NCBI GenBank assembly: GCA_963770045.1
Contig: CAVYOD010000029.1
Coordinates: 124,001-188,000, forward strand
Reading direction: 5' to 3'
DNA: 64,000 nt
From: CAVYOD01 sp963770045
Lineage (GTDB): Bacteria > Acidobacteriota > Aminicenantia > Aminicenantales > CAVYOD01
This document shows positions 9,043 to 18,834 of the stretch, one piece after another. Below the pieces are notes generated by a model. That model did no database searches, was not told the origin of the DNA, and was given only the letters and a program-made list of their open reading frames with translations. The position numbers were made by a program, and so were the translations under genes. Within the stretch, counting starts at the first letter, position 1. Each line of letters starts with the position of its first letter.

Positions 9043-9771
9043 TCATGTGAAGAGAAGGAAGGCTGCGCAGATGATCATCAGGATGAGCGAGGCACTGTGA
9101 AGAAACCGCCATTCGGCGTTTGCTCTTCTCAGAATCTCGAAATCCGTGACGAAGATTGTCTCGCAGGCGCCGTTGCCGCGGTCGGCGCGGGTCGTGCTTG
9201 TCATCCGCTTGTAGGGAGAGCCTTTCTGACCGTAGGACACGAGCCAGCCCTTGAGGTGGACCTGGTCCCCCCGCCTTGCGCGCATGACGGCCCGGGCAAC
9301 GAGAGAGTCAGCCGGAAGGATGTGGTTATTGGATAGACAGTTTTCTGTAAAAATCTTGCCCGTCGCTTCGTCCGGATAGGAATAAAAGCAGGTGAAGTCG
9401 CGGTTCTTGAACTTCATCCGGCGGTAGACGGCCGTCTCGATGTTCTTTCCCCAGACGACACAGATGTCCTTCGCGTTGACATGATCGTTCCACATCTTGT
9501 GGGAGATGTCCACGAAAGAATTGGCATGGTGATAGGAGACGATCATTCCCCAGAGTTCATAGTTGAAATACGGAGTCACCGTGTAGGTCACTCCCTTTCT
9601 GGTGACGTCAAAGGGGCCGGGCAAATTGATGTCCGTCTGGACCGGATCCTGGAGCAAGGTCTCCAGGAGCACAGTTCTCCCCGGCAAATTGTCCTTCAAG
9701 AAAAACGAAACCGCAAATAACCCGGCCACAACGAAAAGGATAAACCTGGCTGGGCGCCGGAGGGATTTCAT
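9043..9771 (-). CDS. hypothetical membrane-anchored protein
   Basis: I do not recognise the family. The frame opens at 9849, but I chose the ATG at 9771 because the protein then starts MKSLRRPARF followed by a hydrophobic anchor (FVVAGLFAVSFF). The earlier 26 residues look non-coding. About 242 residues: an N-terminal membrane segment, a soluble region rich in aromatic residues with several Cys (DICVVWG, FTCFYSY, ENCLSN, GACETIF), and a C-terminal hydrophobic segment (SLILMIICAAFLLF). The two anchors with a soluble extracytoplasmic middle suggest a membrane protein facing the periplasm. Function unknown. Confidence 0.7.
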   Translation of the reverse strand: MKSLRRPARFILFVVAGLFAVSFFLKDNLPGRTVLLETLLQDPVQTDINLPGPFDVTRKGVTYTVTPYFNYELWGMIVSYHHANSFVDISHKMWNDHVNAKDICVVWGKNIETAVYRRMKFKNRDFTCFYSYPDEATGKIFTENCLSNNHILPADSLVARAVMRARRGDQVHLKGWLVSYGQKGSPYKRMTSTTRADRGNGACETIFVTDFEILRRANAEWRFLHSASLILMIICAAFLLFT

Positions 9772-9830
9772 GAGGTCATTCCGCGACAAAAATATATTCC
9801 CCGCTCCCGAGCGACGTCCCCAGGAATTTA

Positions 9831-11256
9831 TTAAGGTAGAAAATCGCAAACTGTTCCGACTTGGCTGGACATGCTGAAAGGATGATAAACGATCTTTGTC
9901 GCGATAGCCGACGTGAATCTAGAGGAAAAGGACGTGGTCGTGGGCAGGGCGGAAGTCTCGCTCATAATCACCGAAGCGTCCTGGATCAAAGGACAGGAGG
10001 ACCCTCCCCTCCCGCTGGGATTCAGGCTCACGACCAGCATGCTCTTTGCCATGCCGCCCGTCATCACGAAGTTTCCGTTATCCGCCTGAAAAGCCCCGTC
10101 GAACGAACAACCTCCTCCGGTCTGCTCGCCAAAAATCTTCTGCCAAAGCAGATCACCAGTCGGGCCGATGTTTTAAAGCCAGGTTCGAGCCAATCACCAA
10201 AAAACCGCCTCCTCGGGCCGGGAGGACCATCGTTCCTTGGCTCACAGCGTTTTCCCTGTAAGCTTTTTGCCAGATGATGTTGCCGGAACGATCCAATTTC
10301 CAGACCCAGATATCCGACCAGAGGAGCCCACTCCCATTGGGGTCCCTGGCCCCCTTGGATCCCGCCACGAGATACCCGCCGTCACCCGTGGGGCAGATGG
10401 AACGAGCCTCATCCCAGCTGCTCGAGGCATCGCCGTAAACCTTCTGCCACTTCACGATGCCGTTATGGCCGAACCTGATCACCCAGGCCTGGCTCGTTGG
10501 CCAGTTTTGAATCGCCCCGACGGCGATGTAGCCCCCGTCCGGCATCCCATGGATCGAATAAAGGCACTCATTCGCCTGGCCTCCAATGGCTCTTTGCCAG
10601 ACGATATTCCCTAAAGCATTTAGCTTCAGGATCCAGGCGTCGGTCCCCACCGAGCTAAAGGACTCGGTATTGCCGGCGATAATATAACCGCCGTCCCCTG
10701 TCGCCTGAACAGAATAAGCGTGGTCATTTGCGCCGCCCCCGTAAGTCTTGAACCATTTGACCTGGCCGTTTCCCGCCAACTTCATGGCAAACGCGTCGCC
10801 AAACATATCCCAGGCTTCACCTGTCCATCCGGCCACGAGATACCCGCCGTCGGTTGTTCGCACCAGGGACCGTCCGACGTTATATGTTTCCCCTGTAAGA
10901 GGATCATAGCCCACCTGCCAGGCCACTTTTCCCGAGGGGCGAAGCTTCATGACAGCGAGGTCTTCTCCCTCCCAGGAGGCCGCATCGAACCCGCCGATGC
11001 CGGCCACTACAAGCCCACCGTCACTTGTCGGCTGGACCGCATGGCCTTGGTTGTAGGCGCAATCGTTTCCTCCTAAGGAAACCTGCACTGTCCTGGCCCA
11101 TCCGGGCGCGGATGCAGCAGACTCCAGGATTTGAGGCGCGGCCGGGGCGTCAGCTCGAAATCGCCCACTCGTTGAAGATGGATCGCGGGCAACGAGAATA
11201 TCCGTCAAAAAAACCAAACAACCTAAGACCAGCCCCAAAACAATCGTTCGAAACAT
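9831..11256 (-). CDS. secreted beta-propeller protein with GGY(L/I)VAG repeats, one frameshift
   Basis: An exported protein with a signal peptide (residues 1-25) and about eight repeats, each around 45-50 residues, built on DGGYIVAGNT / AWILKLNALGNIVWQ. These are typical of extracellular propellers annotated as delta-60-like or PQQ-like repeats. As written the frame stops at 10153 after LALKHRPDW. A one-base correction at about 10165-10175, in or beside the TTTTAAA tract, restores another repeat (NIGPTGDLLWQKIFG) and a tail (SCPLIQDASV... TSFSS) ending at 9831. Function unknown; extracellular binding or adhesion is a guess. No partner gene is obvious. Confidence 0.78.
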
Positions 11257-11418
11257 CGGTTTTTCTCATTCTCCTACCAGGCTATTCCCTCTTCCTTCGT
11301 CTGGAATCATACTCCCCGCCGAAAACCACTGTCAAGGGCGGAAACGCCGCGAAGACAACAAGGATGGCCATCTAAAGTTCAGTGTCCCCGGGGTTTCAGA
11401 AAAGGCACCTTGCACTCA

Positions 11419-12314
11419 TTAAAGCTGGAGCCTGAAACCGAGGTTCAGGCTGACGGCGGAAAGACTCAATTCGAGCGGCTTGAAATTGAGATAATTCTTG
11501 ATGTTAGTATAAGTCTCGGCGTCAACTTCGGCGAGTGAGTAATACGAAAATATCCTGTCTATGGAGGTACGATCGACAGTGTCCCCGAGGCTATATAGGC
11601 GACCCTGGCCGCCAGGGACACGAGCTTCGAAAGACGGAGGCTGATTTCCAAATCCGCGTTGAGACAGGTCTTCCAGGAGGCCGGAATTTTCATCATCAGA
11701 AGAAAATCATTATAAAACAGCGTCCCGTAACCGCCGAGCCAGAACTGATGATACCCTAAGGCACTGAATCGGCCGAAAGCGGCAAGCATGCCGGGGCCCG
11801 CGGAAACCGCTCCAGTCGCGATCCCGGAAACTGGAAATCTGTATTCGGCATTGAGAAAGAAACCCAGAGACTCGAGCCTTCCCTGAGTTGGCATCCAGTC
11901 GATGGACCTATTCCACGTGACTTCGAATCTATCCCAGTTCGGCGGATAAAGGGTAATGTACTTCATCTGGATCTCATAAGGGGAATTGATGCCGCCCAAC
12001 GTGTGGTGGTTGTAGCTCAGGCAGAATTTCAACCCAAACCGGTCTGTAAGAAAAAACGACAATCCCCCCTGAATCCCTGCGCCCCATCTCCGCTCGATAT
12101 TCAATGTCTGGAAGCCGTGGGCTCCGGGAAGAGCTTCTATGAAGTCGAGCGGATAATCATGCTGGTAAGTCGCAACCTTGGCTCCCGAGTTTCCACCGAG
12201 GTACAGGAACGCCTCTAACCGACTTTTCTTTGGCCCCTCCACCGAAAATCCGGGGACAATCAGGCCGAGAAACACAATCCCCCAAGCAATAATCAGCCTC
12301 ACCCTTTTCTTCAT
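11419..12314 (-). CDS. outer-membrane beta-barrel-like protein, frameshifted in a G tract
   Basis: Signal peptide at residues 1-25 (IIAWGIVFLGLIVPGFSV), then alternating aromatic/polar strands and Gly-rich turns of a small beta barrel. The uncorrected frame stops at 11559 (LSIVPP). Restoring one G in the GGGG run (forward strand 11583-11586) gives ASGDTVDRTSIDR... and a proper barrel end, SLNLGFRLQL, finishing at 11419-11421. Length is then about 298 residues, close to the divergent neighbour at 12392-13291 (299 residues), which is also a signal-bearing barrel protein. Role unknown; a surface or transport role is inferred only from the fold. Confidence 0.72.
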
Positions 12315-12391
12315 GAACCCATTATGCTCTCCACGGCCGCTCCTGACAAGAGAATCTTGTTTTCCCGCTTTTTCTGAGTTATAGTTGAAAC

Positions 12392-13291
12392 ATGGATTGG
12401 CTAAAGGGGAGAGTGCCCGCAGGGGCTCAACGTTTGTTCTGGCTCATCCTCATCCTCGTTCTGGCCTCCTCGGGTCATGCCGGCGAAAGAAGGATTTCCT
12501 TCAAATTGACGGGAGGGGTAAGCCGGTCGTCGCTCGGCGATGTGAATTCGTACCTCGATGGATATTCTCGGTTCGCAATTGATGATCTCCGAGGCGCCGG
12601 GTATGTCCAAGACAAGGCCTTCGAGAGCTATCATTTGGGCCAAGACGTCCAGCTTGAAGTGATGGTGCCTGTGACCAATCGCTTATCTCTAGGCCTGGGA
12701 GTGGGCTGGATCCAGATCCATAAAAGACAAAACAGCCTGAGCCTGCAATCCTCTTTTAGCGTCCTCACCAGCACTCTGGACCATGCGGTGAGGGCTATTC
12801 CCCTCACGGCGGCTCTAGACTGGTCTTGGCCGATCGCGCCGAAATGGGTCCTCCACATCGAGACGGGCGCGGGACTCTACAGGGTGAAATTCAATGAAAC
12901 CGGCGAGAGTCTGTTGACTTACAAAACCGGCGGCTTCGGCTACACCAAGACCTGGGAGGCTAAAGCGGACGCCTCGGGCCTCGGCTTATTCGCCGGCATC
13001 GGACTCGAGACCAAGTTGACGCGGAATCTCTCCCTCGTTGTTGAAGGTGCGTTTCGAAGAGCCAGGATAGCCGGGTTTTCCGGTCAAACAGTGAGCCGCT
13101 TCAACAATTCTGAGTCTGAACAGCCCTTTGACCTCTTCTATTACGAGTTTTATTCCGGCTGGTCTCAACAAGCTTACCCCGCCCTAAGCCTGCCGGATGC
13201 GGAGCGGGGCTATCCGTTGAACGTTTTCCGTGAGGGGGCTATCGACCTTTCTGGTTGGGCCCTTAAAGCTGGCCTGAGGATTAGCCTTTAA
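12392..13291 (+). CDS. outer-membrane beta-barrel-like protein
   Basis: A 299-residue protein with an N-terminal signal (LFWLILILVLASSGHAG) and successive amphipathic strands: RLSLGLGVGWIQIHK, WVLHIETGAGLYRVKF, GLGLFAGIGLETKL, LSLVVEGAFRRARIAGF. It ends WALKAGLRISL, a typical barrel-terminal strand with alternating hydrophobic residues. It is transcribed away from the similar-sized barrel gene at 11419-12314 with only 77 bp between, so both may share a promoter region. No domain of known function was recognised. Confidence 0.75.
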   Translation: MDWLKGRVPAGAQRLFWLILILVLASSGHAGERRISFKLTGGVSRSSLGDVNSYLDGYSRFAIDDLRGAGYVQDKAFESYHLGQDVQLEVMVPVTNRLSLGLGVGWIQIHKRQNSLSLQSSFSVLTSTLDHAVRAIPLTAALDWSWPIAPKWVLHIETGAGLYRVKFNETGESLLTYKTGGFGYTKTWEAKADASGLGLFAGIGLETKLTRNLSLVVEGAFRRARIAGFSGQTVSRFNNSESEQPFDLFYYEFYSGWSQQAYPALSLPDAERGYPLNVFREGAIDLSGWALKAGLRISL

Positions 13292-13375
13292 AACGGCCAC
13301 GCCTGTCCAGTTTCGTGTTCTGAAATTATGATGGGCAAATCGGACGAATTTGGTCGGTTCATTCAAGGAGGACTC

Positions 13376-14161
13376 ATGAGAAATCGTTCAAAGATAATAT
13401 CGACGTTCTTGTTATTCTTTGCGCTCCAAGCCCTTTTGCTAATTGCCGACTTGGTGGCAGGAGGGCCGCAGTCATTCGAGCCGACGTACTTGTATAAAAC
13501 CACGTTCGTGCGGGCCGCGCCGGGAAAGATTCTCGATCTGATCGCACTCTATAAGAGCCGGATGGCCGTGGATGATGCGTCAGGAGACGAGCGTCCTCTC
13601 TGGTGGCGTCACACGCAGGGCGACCAATGGGACCTCATGCTTCTCTTCCCCATGGGGAGCTACACCGAATATTATTCGAAAGAAAGGCTTTCCCGGAGAA
13701 ATAAAGCCGCCGAGGCTTCCTCCGTTTCTCAAAAAGAGTTCAAGCGGAAACTCAATTCTTGTACAGCCTGGCGCGAAGATATCTTCGTGATGGGTCCCCC
13801 CCTCGAATCGGTGAAAAAAGCCTTCGAGGGCACCTCTTACTACCATATCGAGATTTTCATCGCGCTTCCGGGAAAGCAAGAAGAACTGTTCAAGGAACGC
13901 GAGATGGAAAACGCCTACCAGACCGGCATCGGGCGGCCGGAGAATATGATCTTCGTGCGCGATCAAGGAGCCACCTGGGATCTCTTCACACTCGGATGCT
14001 ACCGTGACCTCAAACACTGGGCCGAGAGCGCCGACGTTCCTAAAGAAAAACGTGATGTTGCTGCGCGCCAAGCCGGATTCAGCGATTCCGACGAGATCGG
14101 ACCCTACCTGAGAACTCTGATCGATATGCACCGGGACACGATGGGCGTGGCGATTAAGTAG
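13376..14161 (+). CDS. hypothetical exported protein
   Basis: The start at 13376 was chosen because AAGGAGG ends 5 bases before the ATG; an in-frame ATG at 13328 lacks a site. The 261-residue product has a signal peptide (FLLFFALQALLLIADLVAG). Two similar halves follow: YLYKTTFVRAAPGKILDLIALYKSRM... WWRHTQGDQWDLMLLFPM, and YYHIEIFIALPGKQEELFKEREMEN... VRDQGATWDLFTLGCY. The two halves look like two copies of a ferredoxin-like alpha/beta barrel (dimeric-barrel type), which is an inference from the repeat pattern. Function unknown. It is convergent with the lipoprotein gene that follows. Confidence 0.72.
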   Translation: MRNRSKIISTFLLFFALQALLLIADLVAGGPQSFEPTYLYKTTFVRAAPGKILDLIALYKSRMAVDDASGDERPLWWRHTQGDQWDLMLLFPMGSYTEYYSKERLSRRNKAAEASSVSQKEFKRKLNSCTAWREDIFVMGPPLESVKKAFEGTSYYHIEIFIALPGKQEELFKEREMENAYQTGIGRPENMIFVRDQGATWDLFTLGCYRDLKHWAESADVPKEKRDVAARQAGFSDSDEIGPYLRTLIDMHRDTMGVAIK

Positions 14162-14228
14162 GTTGCAGACGTCTCCACGGGCTTTAATTAAAAATCGGCC
14201 GGCTGCGTATTTCTGGGCCGGCGGTCCG

Positions 14229-15096
14229 TCAGGGCTTGATGGTGAAATTCTGAGTACTTATGGCCTGCCAGCGTCCGTCACGCTTCACGAAGAAGTCGAT
14301 GCTTCGCTGTGGGCTGGGGAAATCAATGCCCTTGTATTTTCCCTTCATCGTTGCCGTGGTCGTAACCATAGCGGCATCGCCGAAAATAAGGGCACTGAAG
14401 TCGCTCATCTTCGCCGACTCGAATTTGTAGGCTCCGCTTTTGATATCTGCAAGCGCCTGTGCCCTGTTCATGACCTGGCCCTCGGAATTGTACGTCCACT
14501 CTTTTGCCAAGAATCGCTCGAAAGTGGCCAGATCCGATTTCACGAGGGCGTTCATCCAATCCTGTTCGATCTGCAGCAGGGCCTTCTCTTCACTTCCGTC
14601 AGGCGTGCTGCCGGGCAACGGCTGATCGCTATTTACGACCACCGACTCCCAGATCCAGGATCCATCGCTTTTGACGCTGGAAAATGCCAGTCCAGCTTCC
14701 GCGGTTTTGGATCTGCGCCATCAGCTCTATTTTGGTGTGAGCTTGGCAGTCCAGGTTCCTCTCGCGGCTCCCAAGTCGCCGGCGACCCGCACATCGACGA
14801 CTGGTGCGGCGAACTCGATGCTGAACTGCGCAAACAGATCCTGGTGCATCTTCCGGATGGCCTCCTTGCCAGCCAGCGCAGGTACGTTAAGATCGGCGTA
14901 TACCATATTGTCCGACATCATGGCGACTGCCGCATTGGCATCCATGGCGTTCATGGCTTTGACATAATCGTCCACGATTTTCGTTGATCGCCTGCACGTC
15001 CGCCGGATTATTGACTTTTTGTGCACATCCGGAAACCAACAACAGCACCGAAACCAAAAAGACCCCTGCCAAAAGAATGGAAACTTTGGTTTTCAT
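14229..15096 (-). CDS. lipoprotein with two tandem SnoaL/NTF2-like domains, broken by frameshifts
   Basis: The N-terminus (MKTKVSILLAGV... LLLVSGC) is a lipoprotein signal with a lipobox Cys at about residue 24. Domain 1 (IVDDYVKAMNAMDANAAVAM... GTWTAKLTPK) and domain 2 (ALLQIEQDWMNALVKSDLATFERFL... RWQAISTQNFTIKP) are both NTF2-like, the second close to DUF4440. Three separate frames cover the gene. Adding one A in the tract at 14978-14981 joins the signal to domain 1. A second correction is needed at about 14705-14740, where a TAG and TGA interrupt the linker (DGSWIWESVVVNSDQP). NTF2-like domains bind small hydrophobic ligands; no substrate can be named. The pieces could also be separate decayed genes. 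Confidence 0.65.
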
Positions 15097-15364
15097 AAAA
15101 CCCCTCCCCTATTGAGATTTCTAGATATGGGAATAAATAGCAGCCTGCTCGGTTTTAGGTCGAGCAGTCACATTTTGCTGACTTTTTCTATTCCCAACCT
15201 ATTGCAACTGCATGTTTATCATAACGAAAAGGCGCTGTCAACCATTTTTGCCTAAATTCGACAATGCCAAATGTCCCGCTCGTCGGGGGACTTGGTTTGA
15301 CAACGCCTCTTTTGATGATTTACCATCTTCGATCATGGGAGAACACCAAGAATAAGGAGGTGTC

Positions 15365-17588
15365 ATGCTCTCTGGAAAGCGAACCCTTGGGGAATCGGTG
15401 CCAACCGGACACCGGCCCGTTTCTTGGCGGTTAGCAAACATCGCGCTTGCATTCCTAGGCTGCCTGGGCGCGTGCCTCTGGCCCGGCCGAATGGTCATCG
15501 CTCAGGAAGGACTGCACAAAATCGTGGTCGATTCTGCGCCATCGCATGTCGTGAACTCGTTCAGCCCGGTCCGCGCGTTGGGTGCCGGCATCGACCGGTT
15601 AAGGCTCGGAGTTGCCGATAAAGTGCTGACTGAGTCTTTTCTGGCGCAGGTTTTGTCTGCGGGCTGGCAATCTGTAACCTATCGCCAGAATACAGAGCTC
15701 CACGTCGAAGCCTGGCATTGGAACCCAAAAGGCAAGTGGAGCGATCCTTCAGGCCGTGGTTATTTCACCGGCAACGCCGAACTGGGAGAGATGATTCGCC
15801 ACTCTTATGCTTACCCACTCCCCCACCGGGGATTCACCCGGAATAGCGGGACGGAGCGAGGTTACTCACGTCTAACCGACGGCAACCTCGATACCTACTG
15901 GAAAAGCAACCCCTACCTGACTCGCGCCTTCACCGGTGAGGACGACACGCTTCACCCACAGTGGGTAACGCTCGACTTGGGAGAAGAACTCGAGGTCAAT
16001 GCCATCCGGGTTGCCTGGGCCGAGCCATACGCGCAAAGCTACCAGGTTCAGTTCTGGACCGGAGAAAAGGATCCTTTTTATGCCCCGACCAAAGGCGTCT
16101 GGCAGACGTTTCCCTTGGGGCGAGTGAACGAAGGCCGCGGCGGCGTCGTCACAATGCGCCTCGCTTCTTGGCCGATCCGAGCCAGATACGTGCGCATCTG
16201 GATGACGTCGTCCTCCAATACGTGCGACACGCATGGCTCGGCCGACCGCCGAAACTGCGTAGGTTTCGCGATTCGCGAATTGCATGTCGGGACTCTTTCC
16301 ACCGACGGCAGATTTCAAGATTTTGTTCATCATTCTCCCGACGGGCAGCAGACCGCGACAATGTGCTCCTCGGTCGACCCATGGCATGAGCCTTCCGACC
16401 TTGACGAGAAAGCTGGAGACCAGGTCGGGCTCGATCTGTTCTTCACCTGCGGCCTAACGCGCGGTCTCGCGGCGATGATCCCGGTCGCGATGATCTATTC
16501 CACACCCGAAGATGCCGCGGCGGAAATTTCGTATCTCGAGAAGCGTCATTATCCGATTTCATACGTGGAAATGGGCGAAGAGCCCGACGGGCAGTACATG
16601 CTGCCCGAAGACTATGGTGCCCTTTACCTGCAATTCGCTTCCGCCATTCATCAGGTCAATCCCAAACTGAAACTGGGCGGTCCCGCCTTTCAGGGAGTGA
16701 ACAGCGACGTTGAAGTCTGGCCGGATGCGGAGGGGAGAGTCTCCTGGCTCGGCCGCTTCATCGACTACCTGAAGGCTCACGGCCGCCTTGACGACCTCGC
16801 GTTTTTCTCCTTCGAACACTATCCTTACGAGCCCTGCAATACAGCCTGGAACGATCTTTATAACGAACCCCGGCTGATTGCCAACATTCTCCAGGTGTGG
16901 AGGGACGACGGCCTCCCGCCGGACGTCCCGATGTTCGTCACCGAGGTCAACCTGTCCTGGCAAACCGGTGAGTCCTTCGTGGACATCATGGGCGGCCTCT
17001 GGTTCGCGGATTACATTGGCGCATTCTTGACTGCCGGGGGAAAGGCCAGCTATTTCTTCCATGACATTCCCTCACCGCTTCGGGCCGGCTGTAACAACTC
17101 GTGGGGATCTTTCGGCATGTTCAATGTGGATGCGGAATATCAGGTGAAAGGGTACTATGCACAGTATTTCGCCTCCCAACTTCTGACTCGGGAATGGGTG
17201 GAGCCGTTGGATGCGGCGCACCTCGTTTTTCCTGCTCTGAGCGACGTGCGCGATGCCTCTGGAAACTTGCTCGTCACCGCCTATGCTCTCGGCCGCCCCG
17301 ATGGACAGTGGGCCCTTCTGCTTATCAACAAGGATCACGAGAATGCTCGACCGGTGCGGATCGTTTTCCATGATGCGGACAAGAAGCGCGACAGCTTCTT
17401 CTCAGGGCCCGTGGACCTGATCACTTTCGGGGCCGGCCAGTATGAATGGCATGCCAATGGAGAAGCGGGTTATGCAGAACCGGACGGCCCAGCCGTGAAA
17501 ACCAAGATCGTTGGAGGCGCGCGAAACGGATTACGTGCTCCCGCGGGCTTCGATCACTATCATCCGCGGCAGGCTAAGCGCCGACTGA
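15365..17588 (+). CDS. secreted glycoside-hydrolase-like protein with F5/8 type C (discoidin) domain, frameshifted at the extreme C-terminus
   Basis: About 740 residues with a signal segment (25-46) and a good ribosome site (AAGGAGGTGTCATG). The catalytic part looks like a TIM-barrel clan GH-A enzyme related to GH39/GH79-type families: acid/base candidate E406 in EMGEEPDG and nucleophile candidate E527 in FVTEVNLSW. A discoidin-type carbohydrate-binding domain (about 155-310, GYSRLTDGNLDTYWKSN... WVTLDLGEE) is inserted between the first strand region and the rest of the barrel. The tail then changes character. A one-base correction at about 17522 yields YVLPRASITIIRGRLSAD and a TGA at 17586-17588, a usual all-beta C-terminal strand for such enzymes. 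Substrate unknown. Confidence 0.8.
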
Positions 17589-17610
17589 CTGATGACGGCC
17601 GCATCCAGAA

Positions 17611-17710
17611 AAGGAGCCATCCTGAGATGGGCCCAATTTGGCCTTGCTCCGGATGGGGTTTGCCCTGGCCCAGGTGTCATCGACAGAGTGGTTAGTTCTC
17701 GCCACTCCTT
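17611..17710 (-). pseudogene. rnpB-like fragment (partial, diverged copy of the RNase P RNA core)
   Basis: About 95-100 bases here align with positions 18591-18690 of the rnpB gene by eye, including a perfect 24-base run that contains the conserved GGAGCAAG (P4-side) core. The flanking helices are diverged, and the 5' and 3' parts of a full RNase P RNA (the GAGGAAAGTCC and ATTCGGCTTA boxes) are absent. It lies just after the glycosidase gene stop, in a 358-base stretch (17589-17946) that otherwise shows no gene. It is probably a decayed partial duplication; a small RNA cannot be excluded. Confidence 0.6.
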
Positions 17711-17946
17711 CTATATAATTCATGTGCTCACTGGAAAAATGGGGAGATTGTCGAGGAGAAGCTATGCTATGATCTGGTTGGCCTGATGAAGCAGATTGGT
17801 TTATCCTGAACAAGCTGCTTTCCAGGTAAGGACAAGCGTCAGCCGCAAGGATTTTGGACTAATGGCAATTTGGAGCGCGAAAGTTAAAATCATATGCGGG
17901 CAGTCCCAGGACGATGGCTTCGAACCCGAGAAGGGTGCCGGCGTAT

Positions 17947-18201
17947 CTAACGCACGAAGCGCTGCCAGAGGTACAGCACGATGATGGCTCCGATGAGTGA
18001 TAGAACGAACCCCGCCGGATGGAACTTCGCGCCCTCCCTGGGCTTCGAGATTACGTGACCGATCACGCCGCCGATCAATGATCCTGCAATCCCCAACACC
18101 GTCGTAGCGATGAACCCCATGTGCTGCACGCCGGGCATGATGGCCCTGGCGATCAGCCCGACCACGAAACCTGCGATGACCGACCAAACGAGATGGAACA
18201 T
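17947..18201 (-). CDS. GlsB/YeaQ/YmgE family membrane protein
   Basis: 84 residues with three hydrophobic segments (about 4-24, 28-50 and 62-80). The family pattern is visible: GLIARAIMPG near the start, the Gly-rich GIAGSLIGGVIG in the middle, and GAIIVLYLWQRF at the end. Members are small inner-membrane proteins, often stress-induced, formerly called transglycosylase-associated; no enzymatic role is established. GGGAGGGAGAAT precedes the ATG. It stands alone between the rnpB fragment and rnpB. The 18202-18478 stretch upstream shows no further gene. Confidence 0.9.
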   Translation of the reverse strand: MFHLVWSVIAGFVVGLIARAIMPGVQHMGFIATTVLGIAGSLIGGVIGHVISKPREGAKFHPAGFVLSLIGAIIVLYLWQRFVR

Positions 18202-18478
18202 ATTCTCCCTCCCTTCATCCCAGCAGCCGACTCGGCCGCCGGCTTGGCAGATAAGAATTTGCTTTTTTGGACTTTATGACTCTCCCTCGCCGCAGACCCT
18301 GGAACTTACCTCAGATGACAGGATGATGATATTGCCGGAGGAGGATTGGATGTCAAGTCAGGAACACCATTTTGCATGAATTGACAGCGCAAGATAAATT
18401 GCCGCGATCGCTTTTTCTAACTTCCTCACTTCTTCTGCGTGCGGACGATGCCAAAGGGTTACCTAAAATAAAACAACT

Positions 18479-18834
18479 GGAGTGGGACGTAAGCCGAATT
18501 CTGTTCCTGCGTCTCGCGACGAGGGGCGGTTATTTGTCTAACCCCGGGATTGCTCCAGGGGATGAGCGACCTACCCGCCCCCAGGGACGGGCCATCCCGT
18601 GATGGGGCCAATTTGGTCTTGCTCCGGATGGGGTTTGCCCTGCCCCTGATGTCACCACCAGGGCGGTGAGCTCTTGCCTCGCCTTTTCACCCTTACCCCG
18701 TGAGGGGCGGTGTCTTTTCTGTGGCACTTTCCTCCGATCGCTCGGAGTCGCTGTTAGCGACCATCCTGCCCTTTGGAGTTCGGACTTTCCTCCCCTTCCT
18801 CATCCGAGGAAGGAGCAACCGCCTCGCCCACTCC
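18479..18834 (-). ncRNA. rnpB: RNase P RNA (bacterial class A)
   Basis: The RNA subunit of RNase P, which trims the 5' leaders of tRNAs. On the minus strand the 5' part carries GAGGAAAGTCCGAACTCC, the middle carries the GGAGCAAGACCAAAT core, and the 3' part carries ATTCGGCTTACGTCCCACTCC. The ends are set by helix P1: GGAGTGGGCG near 18832-18823 pairs with the terminal CGTCCCACTCC near 18479-18489. Length of about 356 bases is normal. The first 80 or so bases overlap the 3' end of the same-strand NtrC-type regulator gene, so it could be processed from that transcript or have a promoter inside the gene. Confidence 0.93.

Noticed and set aside
18372..18602. 76-residue open frame on the plus strand
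   Set aside because: Half of it lies antisense in rnpB and it has no ribosome site.
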